A stretch of DNA of 64,000 nucleotides from Parabacteroides johnsonii DSM 18315. Lineage in GTDB: Bacteria; Bacteroidota; Bacteroidia; Bacteroidales; Tannerellaceae. Within the stretch, counting starts at the first letter, position 1, and the number at the start of each line of letters is the position of its first letter. Below the pieces are notes generated by a model that saw nothing but the letters and a program-made list of their open reading frames with translations, made no database searches and was not told where the DNA came from. Below, in pieces: positions 45,255 through 52,978 of this stretch. The stretch lies in contig NZ_CP102285.1 of the NCBI RefSeq assembly GCF_025151045.1, positions 1,736,001-1,800,000 on the forward strand. The letters run 5' to 3'. The position numbers were made by a program, and so were the translations under genes.

Positions 45255-46568
45255 ATGGAAGCACCTGTAGTGAATGTCGGCATTATGACGGAAAAGGCCG
45301 TTTCGTTTGTATTCCATGGGGAGTATGTACATACGGAAACCGGAAAGTTCCTGACGGGGGAACAGCGCGCATTATTTGTAAACGGCAACATCGTATTCAA
45401 CGGGAAGTTGTTTAAAGAGATATTCTTTGAACCGGCCTCCCCTACCTCGTCCTTCGAATTGAAGGCAGTCACCATAGGCCGTAACTTCCACTGGCAACGG
45501 CAAGAAGACCAATGCTTCAAAGGGGCTTTCAACCTGGTGGCCGGCGAAAACGGAATTGTGGTCATCAACCAGGTAGATGTGGAAGAATACCTGACCAGCG
45601 TCATCTCTTCGGAAATGAGTGCGGAGGCATCGAAGGAACTGTTAAAGGCACATGCCGTCATCTCCCGCAGTTGGCTGCTCGCGCAAATCGAAAAGAATTT
45701 CCGCCTGGTCGGGAAAGAGGAGAAACAGCAGAGCTATTACCGGGACAACGAACAACTCATACGCTGGTACGACCGCGAAGACCATGATATTTTCGATGTC
45801 TGTGCCGACGACCATTGTCAGCGTTATCAGGGAATTACCCGTGCCTCCAACCCGGTCGTCCAAAAGGTGGTCCACGAAACAAGGGGAGAAATATTGACGG
45901 ATGGTGAAACGATCTGCGATACCCGCTTTTCCAAATGCTGCGGAGGCGTTACGGAACAGTTCGAACATTGTTGGGAACCGGTCCCCCATTCCTACCTGAC
46001 AGCATTGAGAGACAGCCGGGAAACAACTTTTCCGGACCTCACTCAGGAAGAAGAGGCCCAGAAATGGATTCGCTCCGCTCCCGATGCTTTTTGCAACACA
46101 TCCGACAAAGCAATCCTTCGCCAGGTGCTAAACAACTACGATCAGGAGACAACTGACTTCTATCGCTGGAAAGTATCTTACAAGCAAGAAGAATTAGCCG
46201 AGTTGATCCATCGCAAAAGCGGTATCGATTTCGGCCAGATCCTCGACTTGGTTCCGGTCAGTCGCGGAACTTCCGGCCGTATCGAAATGCTGAAGATTGT
46301 CGGAACGCACCGGACCTTTACCATCGGCAAGGAGTTGGAGATACGCCGGACCTTGTCCGAAACACATTTGTACAGCTCAGCTTTTGTCGTGGACAAAGAA
46401 GATATGCAATTCGATATCCCCGGACGGTTCGTCCTGACCGGCGCCGGTTGGGGACACGGCGTAGGGTTGTGCCAGATCGGGGCCGCCATGATGGCAGGCG
46501 AGGGATACGATTATCGGCAGATTCTCTCCCACTACTTCCCCGGAGCTTTTGTTGAGAAACGGTATTGA
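45255..46568 (+). CDS. SpoIID/LytB domain protein
   Basis: The ATG at 45255 (MEAPVVNVGIM), eight bases after the OPT stop, gives 437 aa; the earlier in-frame ATG lies inside the OPT gene. The SpoIID/LytB domain holds VDVEEYLTSVISSEMSAEASKELLKAHAVISRSWLL, then TRFSKCCGGVTE-like TRFSKCCGG and GAGWGHGVGLCQIGAAMMA. SpoIID is a peptidoglycan lytic transglycosylase in spore formers; these organisms do not sporulate, so a wall-related role is plausible but unproven. No signal peptide is apparent. Co-transcription with the OPT transporter suggests a peptide- or wall-recycling link. Confidence 0.88.
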   Translation: MEAPVVNVGIMTEKAVSFVFHGEYVHTETGKFLTGEQRALFVNGNIVFNGKLFKEIFFEPASPTSSFELKAVTIGRNFHWQRQEDQCFKGAFNLVAGENGIVVINQVDVEEYLTSVISSEMSAEASKELLKAHAVISRSWLLAQIEKNFRLVGKEEKQQSYYRDNEQLIRWYDREDHDIFDVCADDHCQRYQGITRASNPVVQKVVHETRGEILTDGETICDTRFSKCCGGVTEQFEHCWEPVPHSYLTALRDSRETTFPDLTQEEEAQKWIRSAPDAFCNTSDKAILRQVLNNYDQETTDFYRWKVSYKQEELAELIHRKSGIDFGQILDLVPVSRGTSGRIEMLKIVGTHRTFTIGKELEIRRTLSETHLYSSAFVVDKEDMQFDIPGRFVLTGAGWGHGVGLCQIGAAMMAGEGYDYRQILSHYFPGAFVEKRY

Positions 46569-46636
46569 GGGATTTATGATTTCAGATTTATGATTTATGT
46601 GTCGATGATAAATCATAAATCTGAAATCATAAATCA
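46569..46636. repeat. gatttat/gatttcagattt inverted repeat
   Basis: gatttatgatttcagatttatg faces cataaatctgaaatcataaatc; an AT-rich hairpin with an added cag unit, downstream of the SpoIID-like gene. Confidence 0.65.
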
Positions 46637-46670
46637 AAAAGGCTGCGTATCCGAAGATCGCAGCCTTTTC
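46637..46670 (+). terminator. Intrinsic terminator after the OPT-SpoIID unit
   Basis: AAAGGCTGCG pairs with CGCAGCCTTT around TATCCGAAGAT, with A and T runs on either side. Confidence 0.85.
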
Positions 46671-46689
46671 TTTATTGTGTTTACCTATT

Positions 46690-46740
46690 TGTCTCCGGTC
46701 TTGTAAACCGGTCGCCTTGACTCTCCCGAGCTCCAGCTGA
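46690..46740 (+). pseudogene. tRNA-Thr(TGT)-like remnant
   Basis: CCGGT-CTTGTAA-ACCGG (46695-46711) is a textbook anticodon arm with TGT and flanking CT/AA. It is followed by a CTTG-7-CGAG arm and AGCTCCA-like CGAGCTCCAG. There is no D-arm or 5' acceptor half, so it is at best a 3' remnant, possibly left by an element that inserted in a tRNA gene. Resemblance could be chance. Confidence 0.35.
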
Positions 46741-46895
46741 TACAAAGGAACAAGAAATTAATAACATACGCAAAACAAAATAGACAAAAAGCCCAAATTT
46801 TCCTGCGAAAACGAAAATTTCACCGATGAATCGAGAGATATTACGGATAGTTTTCATTTTTTATCCGCATCTTTGCCAAAAATTAAGAACAAGTC

Positions 46896-48398
46896 ATGAA
46901 TAGCTATATCATCCTCTTTATTATAGCCGCCTACTTCGGAATCCTTCTGCTGATTGCCTGGATCACAGGGCGAAAAAGCTCAAGCAATGAAGCGTTTTTC
47001 CTCGGCAACCGTAAATCTCCCTGGTACATCGTATCGATAGGAATGATCGGGACATCGCTTTCAGGTGTCACATTCGTCTCTGTTCCGGGGATGGTACGCA
47101 GCATAGATATGACTTATATGCAGACGGTCCTAGGGTTCTTTTTCGGATATATCCTGATTGCCAAAGTGCTGTTACCGCTTTATTACAAGTTGCAGCTAAC
47201 TTCCATCTATTCGTATTTAGATGACCGGATCGGGCGGCATAGCTATAAAACAGGGGCTTCCTTTTTCCTTCTGTCCAAGATCGTAGGGGCGGCAGCACGG
47301 CTCTATTTAGTTGTGCTGATCCTGCAACATTATGTATTCAGCACTTGGAACATACCGTTCGCCGTAACAGTCGTTATCAGTATTTTCCTGGTCTGGCTCT
47401 ACACCTATCGGAGCGGTATCAAAACAATCATCTGGACAGACACGCTGCAAGCATTATGCCTGATCGCCATGCTGATCGTGATTATCTGGCAGGTGAAAGA
47501 CAAGATGCAACTGGATTTTGCAGGCATGGTACAGACTTTGCAGGCCAGCCCGCATTTCCGCATCTTCGAGTTCGGCGATTGGCACAGCACACAACATTTC
47601 GTGAAACAGTTTTTTAGCGGAATTTTTATCACCATCGTAATGACAGGTCTCGATCAGGATATGATGCAGAAAAACCTTTCCTGCAAAAGCTTGAAAGACG
47701 CACAGAAGAATATGTACACCTATGGCTTTGCCTTCACACCGGTTAATTTCCTGTTCCTTTCGCTTGGTGTCCTTCTGCTGACGCTCGCATCGCAGCAACA
47801 GATCGAACTGCCCGCATTGAGCGACGATATTCTCCCGATGTTCTGTACCTCCGGCATATTGGGACATTCGATTCTGATCTTCTTCACGATCGGTATCATC
47901 GCAGCGGCATTCAGCAGTGCCGACTCTGCCTTGACAGCTCTTACAACTTCTTTCTGCATCGACATTTTAGGGGTTGAAAAAGAAAAGGCACAAACCGCCA
48001 AACGTACTCGCCTGGCAGTCCATTTAATGATCTCTGTCCTATTTGCCATCATCATACTCGCGTTTAAGGCGATCAATAGCCGGAGCGTGATTGATGCCAT
48101 CTACATGATCGCATCCTATACATACGGTCCGCTACTCGGCCTTTTTATGTTCGGGTTATTTACGAAAAAACATCCTCGTGACAAATTTGTTCCTTATATT
48201 TGCATCGCCTCTCCTCTGATCTGTTTCCTGACGGATTATTTAGTGAAACGACATACGGGATATGTCTTCGGCTACGAGATGTTGATGCTGAACGGGGCTA
48301 TCACTTTCTGGGGACTATGGCTTTGTTCAATTGACAATGGACAATTGGCAATGGAGAATTTTGAGAAAAGAGTATTAACACGTGACGAGCGACGATAA
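46896..48398 (+). CDS. Sodium:solute symporter
   Basis: 500 aa with about 13 membrane helices, SSSF family. It opens with IAAYFGILLLIAWITGRKSSSNEAFFLGNRKSPWYIVSIGMIGTSLSGVTF and has the sodium-site region AAAFSSADSALTALTTSF. The C-terminal 25 residues (SIDNGQLAMENFEKRVL) are encoded by a ttgacaatgg-type repeat at 48329-48363. Substrate unknown; amino acid, sugar or carboxylate are all possible in this family. Followed by engB at 35 bases. Confidence 0.9.
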   Translation: MNSYIILFIIAAYFGILLLIAWITGRKSSSNEAFFLGNRKSPWYIVSIGMIGTSLSGVTFVSVPGMVRSIDMTYMQTVLGFFFGYILIAKVLLPLYYKLQLTSIYSYLDDRIGRHSYKTGASFFLLSKIVGAAARLYLVVLILQHYVFSTWNIPFAVTVVISIFLVWLYTYRSGIKTIIWTDTLQALCLIAMLIVIIWQVKDKMQLDFAGMVQTLQASPHFRIFEFGDWHSTQHFVKQFFSGIFITIVMTGLDQDMMQKNLSCKSLKDAQKNMYTYGFAFTPVNFLFLSLGVLLLTLASQQQIELPALSDDILPMFCTSGILGHSILIFFTIGIIAAAFSSADSALTALTTSFCIDILGVEKEKAQTAKRTRLAVHLMISVLFAIIILAFKAINSRSVIDAIYMIASYTYGPLLGLFMFGLFTKKHPRDKFVPYICIASPLICFLTDYLVKRHTGYVFGYEMLMLNGAITFWGLWLCSIDNGQLAMENFEKRVLTRDERR

Positions 48399-48433
48399 GG
48401 GTGTGTCACTCGTCAATTTAAAACACCGTTTCA

Positions 48434-49030
48434 ATGGAAATCAAAAGTGCAGAATTTGTTATCAGTAACACAAACGTAAAGAAATGTCCCGCAGGTAATC
48501 TGCCGGAATACGCTTTTATCGGACGAAGCAATGTTGGCAAATCCTCCCTTATCAATATGCTGACTGGTAAAAAGGGGCTTGCCATGACCTCTCAGAAACC
48601 GGGAAAGACGATGCTTATCAATCATTTCCTCATCAACGGACAATGGTATCTGGTCGATCTCCCCGGCTATGGTTTTGCCCAGCGGGGAAAAGAAGGACGC
48701 GAAAATATCCAGCGTATCATCGAAGATTATATTCTGGAACGTGAACAGCTCACGAATCTGTTTGTCCTGATCGACTGCCGTCACGAGCCTCAAAAGATCG
48801 ACTTGGAATTTATGGAATGGCTTGGAGAAAACGGAATACCCTTTTCCCTCATCTTCACAAAGATCGACAAAATCAGTAAAGGCCGTTTGCAGGAAAACCT
48901 GAAAGCCTACCAGACAAAGTTATTAGAATCATGGGAAGAACTTCCTCCCATCCTCCTCTCCTCCTCCGAGAAGAAAGAAGGAAGGGATGAGATCCTTGAT
49001 TACATCGACGAGATCAATAAAAGTCTATAG
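48434..49030 (+). CDS. engB: Ribosome biogenesis GTPase YsxC/EngB
   Basis: 198 aa. G motifs are in order: GRSNVGKSS (G1), PGKT (G2), DLPGYG (G3), TKIDK (G4) and SSSEKK (G5). It works in 50S subunit assembly. The start is 35 bases after the symporter. Single-domain and of usual length; identification firm. Confidence 0.95.
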   Translation: MEIKSAEFVISNTNVKKCPAGNLPEYAFIGRSNVGKSSLINMLTGKKGLAMTSQKPGKTMLINHFLINGQWYLVDLPGYGFAQRGKEGRENIQRIIEDYILEREQLTNLFVLIDCRHEPQKIDLEFMEWLGENGIPFSLIFTKIDKISKGRLQENLKAYQTKLLESWEELPPILLSSSEKKEGRDEILDYIDEINKSL

Positions 49031-49106
49031 AATCCATGCAATAATTTCTTTCTTGCTGAAAAAGAGCTACATTTGTGAATATTACAAAACCAAAATAAGT
49101 AAAGGT

Positions 49107-49397
49107 ATGAATACATTGAATTTACAAGGAGAACAGCTCGAACTGTTCAACCAGATAGCCAGTCTTGACAACGAAAGTTTTGCCAAGGTAAAAAGGTATG
49201 TCAAAAGGGTTATCCACGACCACCAGCGAGGAAAAGCAGAAAAAAAGATCGATACCATCAGTGATGAAGAAATCGAAGATGCAATGCGCCCTTATTCATA
49301 TGAGGAGAAATTGGAAAGATTGAAAGTATCCGAAGCCGACCCTGTTGTTTATATGCATGAAGATGTCAAAAAAATGTCATTAGAATGGCTCAAATGA
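49107..49397 (+). CDS. Antitoxin of a ParE/RelE-type module
   Basis: The ATG at 49107 (MNTLNLQGEQLELFNQIASL) gives 96 aa; the longer frame from 48987 overlaps engB. It is small, charged and helical with a C-terminal tail (EDPVVYMHEDVKKMSLEWLK-like DPVVYMHEDVKKMS), typical of antitoxins that wrap a RelE/ParE toxin. The stop lies 13 bases into the toxin gene. No characterised DNA-binding motif is recognised, though autoregulation is usual. Called from its partner. Confidence 0.75.
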   Translation: MNTLNLQGEQLELFNQIASLDNESFAKVKRYVKRVIHDHQRGKAEKKIDTISDEEIEDAMRPYSYEEKLERLKVSEADPVVYMHEDVKKMSLEWLK

Positions 49398-49705
49398 AAA
49401 CATATTGGAAACGCAAAGCCTTAGCAAAATATAAAAGCATCACACTTTGGTACAAAAAGAAAATGGGCTTATCCGCCGCAAATAAATTTGTGCAAGGTAT
49501 TAATGATGTAGTTGTTTTATTGGAGCAAAATCCCCATTTGGGAAAAGAAGAACCAGAACTTAAGGCATACAAAAGAAACTATCGTTCCTTTGTCGAACAC
49601 CGCAATCATAAGATCATCTATTATATAGAAAAAGACACCATCAACATTGCCGATATCTGGCCAAACAGCCAAAACCCCAAAGACATTGACAAACGATTGA
49701 AATAA
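49385..49705 (+). CDS. ParE/RelE family toxin
   Basis: 106 aa; the ATG at 49394 would give 103 aa. The ParE/RelE pattern is seen in ALAKYKSITLWYKKKMGLSAANKFVQGINDVVVLLEQNPHLGKEEPEL, YRSFVEHRNHKIIYYIEKDTINIADIWPNSQNP. ParE types inhibit gyrase, RelE types cut mRNA on the ribosome; the sequence does not decide between them. It overlaps the antitoxin by 13 bases. A long stem-loop follows at 49706-49852. Confidence 0.88.
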   Translation: MAQMKTYWKRKALAKYKSITLWYKKKMGLSAANKFVQGINDVVVLLEQNPHLGKEEPELKAYKRNYRSFVEHRNHKIIYYIEKDTINIADIWPNSQNPKDIDKRLK

Positions 49706-49852
49706 AAAGGAGGTGTGTCGAAACTATCCTATTCCCGCGCCCCTCGCGGGATCGCATTAAAACCGACCCTATAAAAATCTGATTGATAAGGTCTGTCCTT
49801 TTGCGGCCCCGCATCAAGTGCGGGGACAAGGAGATTTTGACACACCTCCTTT
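49706..49852. terminator. Composite stem-loop between convergent units
   Basis: AAAGGAGGTGTGTC (49706-49719) pairs with GACACACCTCCTTT (49839-49852). Inside are CCCGCG/CGCGGG (49734-49750) and CCCCGCA/TGCGGGG (49807-49825) hairpins. It ends the toxin-antitoxin unit and the TonB receptor gene and may be a mobile palindromic element. Confidence 0.75.
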
Positions 49853-49865
49853 CGTTTTTCACTGC

Positions 49866-52169
49866 TTAATAGCTGATTTTACACCCCACAAAGTAACTGC
49901 GCGGCATTCCGGGACCGTAGATATATTTGGAGTCACGGTCCTTGTCTTGATCGAAATCACTCTGATAGGCCTCGAATATGTTTTGCACTCCGGCATTCAA
50001 CTGCAAAGTCACCGACTTATACAGAGGGAAATCGTAAGCGACTTTCATATTCAAATCAAAGAAATCAGGTGTTTTCTCTTCCCTATCCTCCGGAATGTAA
50101 CCGGCCAAATGTTGTACCAGCATGGTTCCCGTATAAGTACCGGTCAAAGAAACAGCCAGACGTTTGACCGGTGTAAAGGTGGAAGTGAAATAACCGTACA
50201 CATCCGGCGTACGGAACATTTTTTTCTGCGCCGGCAAGTCCGGATTCGTCTCACTCCAAGTCACAGCCTCTTTGTAACGGCTGCGCTGGATAGTGGCACC
50301 CGCCTGAAGTTGCAGCCAGGCATACGCCATCTTTCCTTCCAAATTGACTCCCATCACGCGGGCGCCGTCCTTATTGCGACGTTCCATAATCAGATTGCCC
50401 TGATCGTCATGTCCTTTCTCTTGCAAGAAGAACACATCACTCAGATCCGTATAAAAACCTTCCACCAACAGGTTCAACTGAACCGGCCCGAAACGATGAT
50501 AGAAGTCTGCCGAGGCACTGACACTCTTGGACTTCTCCTCTTTCAGGTCCTCGGCAAGCTGGATAATCGCCACTTCGCCACCGACAGCCGCCACATGCAA
50601 ATCCTCGTCAAACGCCTGCGGGGCACGGAAACCGCTCGAATAAGACAAACGAAGATTGATGTCCTCGGTCGGATTGAAACGGACATTCGCACGCGGACTG
50701 AAGATCAGATGATCGATCAGATTATGTTTGTCGAAACGGCCGCCGATCAGAAAGCTCCATTTCTCATTCTTCCACTCGTTCTGCAAAAACAGGCTACCGA
50801 TATGAACCGTCTGGTCCACGATACGATTATACCCCAACATCTCATCCTTCAACTCGTCGAAGTTATATTCCAGGCCACCGGTAAATTCCGCCGGCATAAA
50901 CAAGCATTTATCAGCCGAATAGGAATACTGCGAACCGGCGACAACCGTCATGTCCGTCGTATGCCCGTAAGCATCAAGATTACGGTTGGTTCCGTAATAA
51001 CTCTTCCGGTTCGTATGCTGCGCGGAAGTATATACGTTCAAGCGATGTTTATAATCTTTAGAGAACAAATCAAACTTCAGGCCACCACCATTGATACTGT
51101 GATCCGTCTGTTCCGCCACCCACGCTTCATGAGGCGGCCGGTTAATCTGGTCACCACCACGACGATACTCGCTTATATTATGATACTCAAAACCTAATTT
51201 GGAATAGGTACTTGTCTTCAGATAGGAACGAAAACCGACCGTCCGGGCTTCCAACTGGCCAAGTTCGGAGAAACCGTCTCCGTCATGATCATAAGCCGAA
51301 CGATGGCGGCTCTGCCCGAAGAGATAGATGCCGGCTTTGTGGTCGTCCGTCACCAAGGAAGCATTCAAAGTCGTATTGTTGTCCGGGCGGCTTCCCCCGA
51401 TCATCGTCAACGAGTGAGCGATCTGGGCCGAGTTGCGCAAAGGCTCTTTCGTAATGATATTGATCGTGCCCGCAATTGCCGAAGAACCGAAAAGAGCGGA
51501 ACCGCCGCCACGCATGATCTCGACACGCTCGATCATATTAGCCGGAATCTGTTCGAGACCATACACACCCGTCAACGCACTGAATATGGGACGGCTATCC
51601 ACCAATATCTGCGTGTAAGGACCTTCCAGCCCATTGATACGCACCTGCTGGAAACCGCAGTTCTGACAATTGTTTTCCACCCGTACGCCCGGCTGGAAGT
51701 TCAGTCCGTCGGCAAGCGAAGTGGCATGCGTCGTCTCGAACATTTTCGAATCCAATACGTTTACAAGCGACGGAGCCATACGGCGGGTCGTCTCGTTCCT
51801 GTTAGCCGAAACCACGACTCCATCCAAAGACAAAGCTTCTTCTTCCGCCTCGAAATTGATTTCCAGCGTTTTTCCCTTTTTCAATGTCACGGGTGTTTCG
51901 ACCGTTTTATAACCCATCGTCTTCATCACGACCGTGAACGCTCCTTCCGGCAGGTTCTTCAGATAATAATGCCCTGTGGCGTCGGTCGCAGTCCCGATCG
52001 TCGTCCCTTTCAAAAAGATCGTAATAAAAGACAAATGCTCTCCGGTTTTCCGATCCACCACATGGCCGACAATATTCGCGTCCGATGGATTCAAAGCCGG
52101 ATCTCCCTCCGCCCGCGCAACCATAAAGGCACAGCACAAGCATACTATAAATGTAATAATCTTATTCAT
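49866..52169 (-). CDS. TonB-dependent receptor with CXXC plug
   Basis: 767 aa, signal peptide ending ARA (residue 20), then a carboxypeptidase-regulatory-like beta-sandwich (34-108, IVGHVVDRKTGEHLSFITI), a plug (from about 118) and the barrel. The plug holds C168/C171 in NNCQNCGFQQVRINGLEG, a CXXC motif found in a group of receptors whose cargo is thought to be a metal. A His-rich small protein gene lies upstream on the same strand. Metal (copper, zinc or iron chelate) uptake is inferred. The 281-base gap before its start holds five palindromes (cluster B). Confidence 0.88.
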   Translation of the reverse strand: MNKIITFIVCLCCAFMVARAEGDPALNPSDANIVGHVVDRKTGEHLSFITIFLKGTTIGTATDATGHYYLKNLPEGAFTVVMKTMGYKTVETPVTLKKGKTLEINFEAEEEALSLDGVVVSANRNETTRRMAPSLVNVLDSKMFETTHATSLADGLNFQPGVRVENNCQNCGFQQVRINGLEGPYTQILVDSRPIFSALTGVYGLEQIPANMIERVEIMRGGGSALFGSSAIAGTINIITKEPLRNSAQIAHSLTMIGGSRPDNNTTLNASLVTDDHKAGIYLFGQSRHRSAYDHDGDGFSELGQLEARTVGFRSYLKTSTYSKLGFEYHNISEYRRGGDQINRPPHEAWVAEQTDHSINGGGLKFDLFSKDYKHRLNVYTSAQHTNRKSYYGTNRNLDAYGHTTDMTVVAGSQYSYSADKCLFMPAEFTGGLEYNFDELKDEMLGYNRIVDQTVHIGSLFLQNEWKNEKWSFLIGGRFDKHNLIDHLIFSPRANVRFNPTEDINLRLSYSSGFRAPQAFDEDLHVAAVGGEVAIIQLAEDLKEEKSKSVSASADFYHRFGPVQLNLLVEGFYTDLSDVFFLQEKGHDDQGNLIMERRNKDGARVMGVNLEGKMAYAWLQLQAGATIQRSRYKEAVTWSETNPDLPAQKKMFRTPDVYGYFTSTFTPVKRLAVSLTGTYTGTMLVQHLAGYIPEDREEKTPDFFDLNMKVAYDFPLYKSVTLQLNAGVQNIFEAYQSDFDQDKDRDSKYIYGPGMPRSYFVGCKISY

Positions 52170-52267
52170 TCTCGTTTGTTCTGATAATATAAAAACTTAA
52201 ACATAAACGCATATTGCCAGACCTCCGTCATCGGAAAGCCTTATATGCAACAATTGTTTCCTTTGCC

Positions 52268-52390
52268 TGAAAATTTATTTTCACCCGGGAGAAAATTTAT
52301 TTTCCCGCAAGTGAAAATTTATTTTCACACAATGAAAGCAACTGAAAATAAATTTCCACACAATAAAGAACAAGTGAAAATTTATTTTCA
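52268..52390. repeat. gtgaaaatttattttcac palindromes, cluster B
   Basis: Five copies: 52268-52283, 52291-52304, 52311-52328 (perfect 18-base palindrome), 52343-52356 and 52375-52390, with 6-18 irregular bases between. Lies between the His-rich gene and the receptor gene. Confidence 0.75.
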
Positions 52391-52450
52391 ATATTTTCCG
52401 GAAGATGAAACTTTTTTTATCCTCCTACCGACAGCCAGATGCCATCTTGA

Positions 52451-52807
52451 TCAGACAAAAGGAGGAGGAGCGCGGAGAGACAGTTTCCCCAAAACAGGGA
52501 GCAGATGATCCAGACAGGCCGGATTTTCAATTATCTTATAGTTTGGTGTAGCATAAAATTGCAGAAGCAACGAACAGATCGCTCCGTCCTGCACGTCGAC
52601 AGTCGTCAACAAATGGAACAACTGGATTTCCGAAAGAGACGAGTGATGGTGGCAGGTGCCGTCTGCCGTCTTCTTGAACGGGTGCGAATGGACAATCGTC
52701 GTGCCGTCCTCGACATGGACGTGCATGAACAAAGAAATGCTGCTGTAGTACACTATAAAAAGTGCCGGCAGCAGCCATTTCATATATTTTACTATTGTCT
52801 GTTTCAC
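52451..52807 (-). CDS. Small His-rich membrane/periplasmic protein
   Basis: 118 aa. It opens with a hydrophobic segment (MKWLLPALFIVYYSSISLFM) that could be a signal or anchor, followed by a His-rich part: FMHVHVEDG, IVHSHPF and CHHHSS. Similar short proteins are found beside CXXC TonB receptors in Bacteroides. Histidines suggest metal binding. It precedes the receptor (49866-52169) on the same strand. No enzyme motif is seen. Function inferred: metal sensing or delivery to the receptor. Confidence 0.7.
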   Translation of the reverse strand: MKQTIVKYMKWLLPALFIVYYSSISLFMHVHVEDGTTIVHSHPFKKTADGTCHHHSSLSEIQLFHLLTTVDVQDGAICSLLLQFYATPNYKIIENPACLDHLLPVLGKLSLRAPPPFV

Positions 52808-52923
52808 ATTCCGTCCTTGCTGAATTGAGGGTGCAAAGATAAGACAAATGCTCGAAAACTACAAATACACAAAATTCGAGCAACTAAATGTAAGCAACCG
52901 ACACCATATTCATAATAATTTGT

Positions 52924-52931
52924 TACTTTTG
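52924..52931 (+). promoter_or_regulatory. -7 box of the malic enzyme gene
   Basis: TACTTTTG fits TAnnTTTG, 48 bases before the start at 52979. No TTTG -33 box is evident. Confidence 0.5.
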
Positions 52932-52978
52932 TGCGCAATTTTCGAAAGACAAACAATAAATTAAAAACTATAAAGTCT

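Noticed and set aside
45255-46568. Sporulation gene
   Set aside because: SpoIID-type domains occur widely outside spore formers; no other sporulation gene is seen.
52268-52390. CRISPR array
   Set aside because: The repeats are palindromes of 14-18 bases with gaps of 6-18 bases, not equal spacers, and no cas gene is nearby.
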